Part shown: positions 1 to 64,000 of the stretch, piece by piece
Layout: each line of letters opens with the position of its first letter
Numbering within the stretch: position 1 is the first letter of the stretch
DNA from: Microcebus murinus
Lineage: Eukaryota; Chordata; Mammalia; Primates; Cheirogaleidae
Direction: 5' to 3'
Length of the DNA stretch: 64,000 nucleotides
NCBI RefSeq assembly: GCF_040939455.1
Contig: NC_134124.1
Location: forward strand, 33,803,138-33,867,137
Notes under the pieces: generated by a model
The model's input: the letters and a program-made list of their open reading frames with translations, nothing else
What the model was told of the DNA's origin: nothing
Database searches by the model: none
Made by a program: the position numbers and the translations under genes

Positions 1-201
1 GCCTCCCTTCTAGATATTGACAGCCATTCATTCAGCAATCATTTAGCAAAGTACTTAAATGTAAAACCAGACACTGCACTGCCTACTTGTTTTATGTACA
101 TGGATTTAAGTAGCTCTTTGTTTAGTTGGAAGCTCATAGATAAGTAAATAGCTATAAAATGATATGGTAAGGACTCTAGTAAGGGACTATATGATCTAGA
201 G

Positions 202-2405
202 CAGAATTGGCTAACTTCTTCTGTAAAGGGTCAGATAGTAAATATTTTAGGCTTTGTGGGCCAAGAGGTGAGTTAGTTGGAGTTCAAAGTTGGTGTTTCT
301 TATCATTAACATTGATTTCAAACATTCATATGTTAATGCTGATCTGTACTGAGATTTTACATATTTCATCTTTGAAAATATCATTTCACATAAATAGGTA
401 CTGCCAAATACTAATATCAATCCATGAGCATAAGATTTTAATTAAGTGTATTCATTACTTACCATTTATAGAATTCTATTAAATCTTCTCTTGATGTTTG
501 CCTTTTAGCGTGTCATTACATTGCAGATTAATCACTTCCAATTGAAGATAAGGTGGAAGCTCCTCAATTGCACAGTTAAATGGATTTTAAAATATGGAAA
601 TTGCCTTTAGACTTGCATCAAGGTCTGAATCTGAAACTGTAATTGGAGCTCAGAAAATACACCTGTGAATAGAGATCTCACTACTTGTTTTCACTTTTGA
701 CAATGCAGGAAGTGTATAAAGCAGCTTGACATTACTTGTGATTCAAACAGTATTAGTTATTATCAAAATGGCTTTACTGCATTGTAAGTTCTGTATATGA
801 GTACTAAGCACTGTTTACCTTTTAGACAACTTTGTAATTTTAGGTTGAATTCATTAAGAGACATTAACAAGTTTGTTGTAAAAAGTAATTTCCAAAGCCA
901 TTTAGTTTTTAACAGGAGAGGCTTGGTCTTCTGATTCAGAAAAATTTAAATCTCAGCCCTGAGCTAAAAAAATTGCAGTAAAACTTTACCACTAGTAAGC
1001 TATTAAACTGCTGTATGATGGGGCAAGTTAGGATATTCAGCATCTATATCTGACAGAAATTCATAGGACTGAAGATAAATTTACAAGAGTGAATAAAGTC
1101 TACTGTTAACACTACTCATTAACTTATGATAGATTCAGATATTTACTTTACAGTATCTGCTGATGAAAAATACAGTGAGTAACCATAGGCTTTAAACATC
1201 TTACACATTTTTTATAGGCTTTGTAAATTTGTTCAACTAAGCCCTTTTCTGCTCTGTATATATTTTACCACTGATGTGACACATCTTAGCAGATTCTTCT
1301 TCAGATTATATTGAATTACTGTTTCTTTGAAATTATTCTAGCCTGTAGTTTCACACAGACTCTTCATAGAGGCTAATTCTTCAGTCACTTCACACTCAAT
1401 ATTGACTTCTGGAATAAGTATTGGTAACATTAACAATATGAGCTGTATTAGTAACATCTGTCTCCTCATTAAGAGCTAAGGAGAACTTTTCCAAATCATT
1501 TATCTTGTTTTTAAGTTGACTTTTGATGTTGCTCCAGTGTCCCCAACTCTTTAAGCATTTGTTCTCACCAAAAGACTAGTAGTCTTAAGTTTATTTTCTC
1601 TGCACACATAACTTTGGCTACTGCAGTAAAACAATGGTGTTTTAATTAATTCAATATTGGTAAGTGGTTTTTCTTCATTGGCTGATAAGCTGCTTGGAAA
1701 CTTAACATTGCAACTTCATTTTATTTTTTATTTTTATAAAGACATTAACCTGTGATGAGATACTGTTTTAAATTTTCTACTTTTTCTGACAGTTGATTTC
1801 CTTTGAGTTGGGAATATTATGATGAGTGCTTAGTTTGATATTGTCAACATATATTGTATTATTTTAGAATAGCTACAGTGCCATTGCATAACAAGCACAT
1901 TGCTTTGCCATATAATTCAATAGCATACAATCCACACTCCACTGTATCTTAAAAGTTAGACATTTGAAGTACACTTTTATCTTTTCTTGTTTTGACATGA
2001 TGGGTATGTATTGGTAGTAATAAAAGGTACATATCATGTCATGGTGTTACCCATGACACTCTAGGCATTGTGTAACTCTATCACTGCAATTTATGTACAC
2101 TGAGCAGCAGTAGGAAGCAATGAGTGCTGCATATGGTCTCTGTCTTAACTACTCAATTTGGCCATCATGGCATGCAAGCAGCCATAGATGTGTAAATGAA
2201 TAAGCATGGCTGTGTTTTAATAAACTTTATTTATGAACACCGAAATTTGGATTTTGTATATTTTTCACATGTCACAAAATATTGTTATTCCTTTGATTTT
2301 TGAATAGTTGAAAAGCTATTTAAAATTGTAAAAACTATTCTTGGCTCACAGGCCATGCAAAAACAAGCAGAATTTGATCCATGGGCTATTGTTTGCCAAC
2401 CTCTG
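202..2405 (-). mobile_element. hAT-Charlie DNA transposon, nearly full length
   Basis: The left end (202-270) has the Charlie terminal motif around TTCTGTAAAGGGTCAGATAG. The right end (2330-2405) has the matching inverted end closing GTTTGCCAACCTCTG. Imperfect 8-bp target duplications atctagag (194-201) and gtctggag (2406-2413) flank it. The interior on the minus strand around 1350-1500 holds transposase remnants resembling ETDVT and EVTEELASMKS, as in the Charlie-derived domain of GTF2IRD2. Many stops make it non-functional. Confidence 0.75.
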
Positions 2406-2413
2406 GTCTGGAG

Positions 2414-3032
2414 AAAGAAAGAAAGAGAGGGACTATCTTTGCAAGAAATTCCTGGGGATGGAGTGAATAACTGAACCAAATTTTGAAGGATGAGCATGCA
2501 TTTAGAGAGTTTGAGTACATTATTAAATTAAGACAGTTGGTGGGCAAAGAGAATACTGTCAGACATGGGTCTGAAGGAACCTGGGGGTGAGAGTGGGGAA
2601 GGCATTGAAAGGAACTAGAAGAGTGCTGTGGTCTGAGCATAGACAAGAGTGGAGCCAGATGAATTTAAAGAAATAATCAGAGGCTAGATTGTGTTCGACT
2701 GTGTAGACCATGTTGTTAAAGTACTGTATTTTATTTGAACTTGCTCACAGTCATTTATTTCTCCCAATTGCTTACTGTTGTTTGAGATGGCTATTTACAC
2801 CTCTCTCAACTAATGATCCTTTATAAGGGATTGTATGTGAATGTGTGTGTATACATGCTTGTGAATATATCTATATATGTATCTCAAATACATATGTTGT
2901 ATTCATTGTAAATCTGCTAGTTTGGAAAACTAGAAGAATTCTCATTATTGCTTAGAAAAAAAATTTATATCATAATGTTTAATTATACTAATTCCATTTG
3001 TGATGATAATAAATATTAATTATTCTTTACAG
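2414..3032 (+). other. RANBP17: Intron, no recognised feature
   Basis: Intron upstream of the first exon in the window. It has an AG-rich stretch near 2410-2430 and a short TG/TA-rich stretch near 2840-2885. I see no repeat family or conserved element. Confidence 0.4.
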
Positions 3033-60312
<57,280 letters not shown>

Positions 60313-60384
60313 GTAAGTAACAACCATGTAATTTAAAGAAATTTAAATAGTTAAGAAATGTAGTTATTGAGCTGGTATGAGCTA

Positions 60385-60510
60385 AAGCATTGTATATATG
60401 ACCTTTTGAGGAAGGTATTATTTCTGTTTTATTGATGGGAAAACCAAGGCTAAGTGATTTGTAGGAGTAAAATCTCTAATAAGTTGTAGACTCAAACCTT
60501 TTTTAGACTT
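60385..60510 (-). repeat. MIR SINE fragment
   Basis: ttttattgatgggaaaaccaaggctaagtg and the flanking order fit antisense MIR. It begins about 70 bp after the exon at 60207-60312. Confidence 0.5.
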
Positions 60511-60829
60511 TGTGCAAATAACATGATGAAGATTTAGGTCGCTTTTTATTGTTTAGGATCTGATAGAGCATACAAAATTGGTGTGTGTTGGAATGGTGGC
60601 AAAATTTGGGATGACATATATCTAGTCAAAAAGCATTGGGTAGCCAGTATCCAACACTGGCTTATGAATCTTGACTAGATTTTTCCCCTAATGGACACAG
60701 CCTTAAGAAGAAGCAGTTGAATTAATCTCCTCATGTTTCTATTCTGAACTGAGGAAAATTTCTATATATGAATAATACAAGTAAGCAAGTGAGTTGATTT
60801 TCTTTATATTTTATTTTTAATAACATCTT

Positions 60830-62170
60830 TCCTTATAATACGTGCAATATGTGTTTTTGGTGAAAACTTAGAAATATAAATGAAAAGAATAATCATATAT
60901 TATTCTAGAGATAACTACTATCATTTTGATGAAGGCCTTTTGGGTCTTTTAATGTGTGTGGGTATATGTACACTACATGTGTGTTTTTCAACTTTTTTAA
61001 AACAGAAATTGTCATAATGTTGCTTTGTAAACTAAAATTAGCAATAATACCTAACTCACTGGGGACTATAAGGAATATATTTTTTAAGTGCTTAATACTG
61101 CCTGGAAAATAGTAAGCTATGTATTAATATTACACAGAGAGACACATATACATACACACAACTTTTTAAAATCAAATGTAATATCGTGAATATTTTACCT
61201 AGACATTAAATATTCTAAGCTGTATCATAATTTAAATAGACCATTGGTTTTGGAATTTTAGGTTGTTTCTCAATTTTTCTTTGTTATTACTTTTAGATGA
61301 ATATTCTTTTAGTTTTATCTGTATGTAGATTGAAATAATTTCATTAAAGTTAATTCCTAAAAGCTGAATATCTGGTCAAAGGGTATGTAGCATTTTAAAC
61401 ACTTTCAGTACACATTATCAAATGGTTTTCTGAAAAAGTTGTACCAATTTATTCTGCTAAACCAAAGGCTGTGGGAGTTACCATATTTCAGCAGTTGAAC
61501 ACTAGATAATAGGATTCATATTATTCCCACAGTTTATGGGTAACAAATGTTTGTTTTAATTTGTATTTCTTTGGTTTCTAGTGATGTCAAACATTTTCTT
61601 CCACTTCTTTTTTTTTATTTGTATTTATTCTTTTTGATTTTTATATCTATATTGATTTTCTTTTGTGATTATCTCTTCTAATTTATTCATAAAAGCTCAG
61701 TATGTATAAAAAACCTTAATATTTGGCTGAGTTCAGTGGCTTATGCTTTTTGAAGCTAAGGTGGGAGGATTGCTTGAGGCCAGGAGTTCAAGACCAGCCT
61801 AAAAATATAAAAATATTAGCCAAGTGTGGTGATACAGGCCTGCAGTACTAGCTACTTTGGAGGCTCAGGTGGGAGAATTGCTTGAGCACAGGATTACAGT
61901 GAGGTGTGGTCATGCCAGTGCACTCCAGCTTTCTGGGTGACAGCAAGACCTTGTCTCAAAAAAAAAAAAAATCTTAATATTTTACTATTCATTTTGAAAA
62001 GATTTTCTCCATATTTTTAATTTACTGTAGAAATTTGTTTTTTACTGGCTTTCAATATTTATATAGTTAGATCTATGAATTTTTTCCTTCATATTTTCTC
62101 CACTGCTTATACTTAGAAAGATTTTTTTCACTCCTAGATAATTAAAATACCCATGTATATGTTCTAGCTC
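60830..62170 (-). mobile_element. Old L1 fragments, antisense, split by an Alu
   Basis: AAACATTTTCTTCCACTTCT, AAATGGTTTTCTGAAAAAGT and ATATCTGGTCAAAGGGTATG match an old L1 3' region in reverse complement. The Alu at 61725-61971 interrupts it. Confidence 0.55.
61725..61971 (+). mobile_element. Alu (AluJ-type), sense, internally shortened
   Basis: GATTGCTTGAGGCCAGGAGT, ATATTAGCCAAGTGTGGTGA and TGCCAGTGCACTCCAGCTTT, with A-tail 61958-61971. Target duplication cttaatattt lies before (61715-61724) and after (61973-61982). Confidence 0.85.
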
Positions 62171-63057
62171 GTTTATGGTTTTAGCTTTTTATATTTAATT
62201 TTTAATATATATGACATTTATTTTGTTTTATAGACTTTTTCTAAAATTTCCAAGTTAATTAATGCCAACCCTACCCTCTACTGATATGAAATACCACTTA
62301 TATCCTAAATAAGATTATTAGTCTTTTTCCAGGCCTTTAATACTTTTCCATTGATCTAAGATGTCTATTACCCTATGAAAGTCTTTATAAAATCATTATA
62401 GCTAATTGTGATATTCTCTGTAGTTATTATTCTTAAATATATTCCTAAGGGTTTAATAAACTTGTTGTAATTTTGAATAGAAAATTTCCTTTTATTCCAT
62501 ACCCTTTTCGAGCATTAAGCTATCTCTTTAGTAAAATTTTAATCTGAGTGGACCATAAATATTTTCAGTTTTTCTATGATTGATAACTTTCTGTATTAAA
62601 TCAAATTACTTAAAATATGAATAAATAGGTGTTTGGGGGCCTTCTTTAAATGCTTTAATTTTCACATAAGCAAAAAATGTGCCTCTGTACTATCTTTTAA
62701 GATAACATTACGTATTTAGTAAAGTGGAAATTAAGTATACTTTTTGCTGTAGTTAGCTTGATTTTTTTTAAGTTTTCATCATCAGATGGGGAATATACAC
62801 TGCCACTATTTTGTGAGAAAATATATAATAGGAAATAAACAAAGCAGGTGTATATTTTCCAGTTAGAAAATTCATTTTTTTCTTTAAGCTGCAAACATAT
62901 TTAACTTAAGATTTATTTTACGTTTTAGCCTGCATTCTCTAGAAAACAGAGCCTTAGGTAAAGTTTATGGGCTAATATTATATTGGAGGGTGGGGAGAAG
63001 GGTACATTTTCAGAGAAGAAAGAATAAGGGGAAAGGGAAAGAATAAGAGTAAATATA
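62171..63057 (+). other. RANBP17: Intron, no recognised repeat
   Basis: AT-rich. The part 62925-63050, purine-rich, could be the edge of an old element but is not assigned. Confidence 0.3.
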
Positions 63058-63699
63058 GTCAGTCCTCATTATTTCTGGATTCCATTTTTCTGAATTTTCT
63101 ATTCAACAAAATTTGTTTCTGAGTCCAAAATCAATATGGTGCTTTTGTGGTCATTTGCAGACTTGTTCATAGGGCTGGTATAAAATCAGAGTTGTATATT
63201 GCAGTTTCCCAGTAGTGGTTAAACCAGGTGATCCTCTGCCTTCTTGTTGCAGCTGTCATACTGCAAATAAGTGTCCTTTTGTGTTCTATTTAGTGCCAGA
63301 TTTACTGCACATTTTGTGCTTTTCATTTGTGCTTTCAGTGTTTAAAATAGCCCTACTGTAGTGCTAAAGTGTGCTATATAGTGTTCCTAAGCACAAGAAG
63401 GCTGTCATGTGCCTTACAGAGAAAATACATAGGTTAGACAAGCTTCATTTATGCATGAGTTGTAATACTGTTGGCTGTGAGTTCAATATTAATGAATCAG
63501 CAATATATGTTAAATAAGGAATCTTTAAACAGAAACACACACAAAACAAGGTTATGATTTGTTGACAAAAACGTTGTGACCAGAGGCTTGCAGGAACCTA
63601 ACCCTGTATTTCCTCTAGGAGCAGTGATTCAATATCATTAATTCAATGTTCACAGCTACTTTATAGAACATAACTACCATGAATAATGAGAATCAACTA
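63058..63699 (+). mobile_element. Tigger-family element, sense copy
   Basis: Left end GTCAGTCCTCATTATTTCTG and right end AATAATGAGAATCAACTATA are inverted, bordered by TA. The + strand from about 63370 reads as the broken start of a Tigger transposase (PKHKKAVMCLTEKI, then KLHLCMSCNTVGCEFNINES). The catalytic part is absent. It is the same family as 52412-52890 in the opposite orientation. Confidence 0.8.
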
Positions 63700-64000
63700 T
63701 AAGGTGGTACATTACTGAGAAAACACAGCTGGCCGCTTACTTTTGCAGACATTTTCCCTAGAGGCCAGATGAAACCACTGAGGCTCAGAACAGCTCAGGA
63801 TAAGCAGTAGTAAAGGGCAATCAGTTTGTTTGTTGGCTTCTTTCTGTGTCCGGTTTCTTACCAAGTGATGTCTACCCCTGGGTGTTTAGCTTTTCCACAC
63901 TTACGAGTTATGTTCCTTGGCTTCCTTGAGGAGCTGCTGGGGAGCCAAAGTGTCTACTGGTTCAGTTTAGTTGGAGCTGTGGACTGGAGCTATAGCTTGC
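63700..64000 (+). other. RANBP17: Intron to the window end, no recognised feature
   Basis: Slightly less AT-rich than the surroundings. No repeat or exon recognised; the next RANBP17 exon must lie beyond 64000. Confidence 0.35.

Overview
The window is AT-rich mammalian nuclear DNA. It carries the middle part of one protein-coding gene, RANBP17 (Ran-binding protein 17, an exportin-7-like member of the karyopherin-beta family), on the + strand. Eleven internal coding exons with canonical GT-AG borders can be placed between 3033 and 60312. Joined in order they give 1409 nt of uninterrupted reading frame, about residues 56 to 525 of a roughly 1088-residue protein. The amino-terminal exons lie upstream of the window and the carboxy-terminal half lies downstream. 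No other host gene, structural RNA gene, CpG island or promoter could be supported.

The source is probably a strepsirrhine primate, most likely a lemur. The Alu at 4438-4772 has the mid-element spacer and right arm typical of lemur Alus. Short hAT elements at 15158-15348 and 46654-46844 resemble recently active DNA transposons described from mouse lemur. Some young L1 3' ends, such as 36326-36750, are of the strepsirrhine type. The RANBP17 residues themselves are simply primate-like. The lineage call comes from remembered repeat consensus sequences and was not tested by a search.

Layout: 1-3032 is an intron holding a 2.2-kb hAT-Charlie element. From 3033 to 29330 there are ten exons spread over 26 kb, with introns holding Alu, L1, MIR, HAL1-like and Tigger copies. 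From 29331 to 60206 there is one intron of 30.9 kb that is mostly nested L1. An old sense L1 (about 35160-48960) is broken by a small DNA element, a twin-primed L1, an antisense L1 (itself carrying a mariner and a TTAA-flanked insert) and a nearly full-length sense L1 (itself carrying a hAT element). A second nest at 54125-58365 is three layers deep. From 60313 to the end is intron, with L1, Alu and a Tigger.

The most notable non-repeat signals are two. A 65-bp tandem duplication directly before the exon at 21636 copies the 3' splice site and makes an aligned decoy acceptor. A near-perfect 36-bp-arm hairpin lies at 8866-8944. There is no operon-like gene cooperation to describe: the window is one transcription unit and its accumulated transposable elements.
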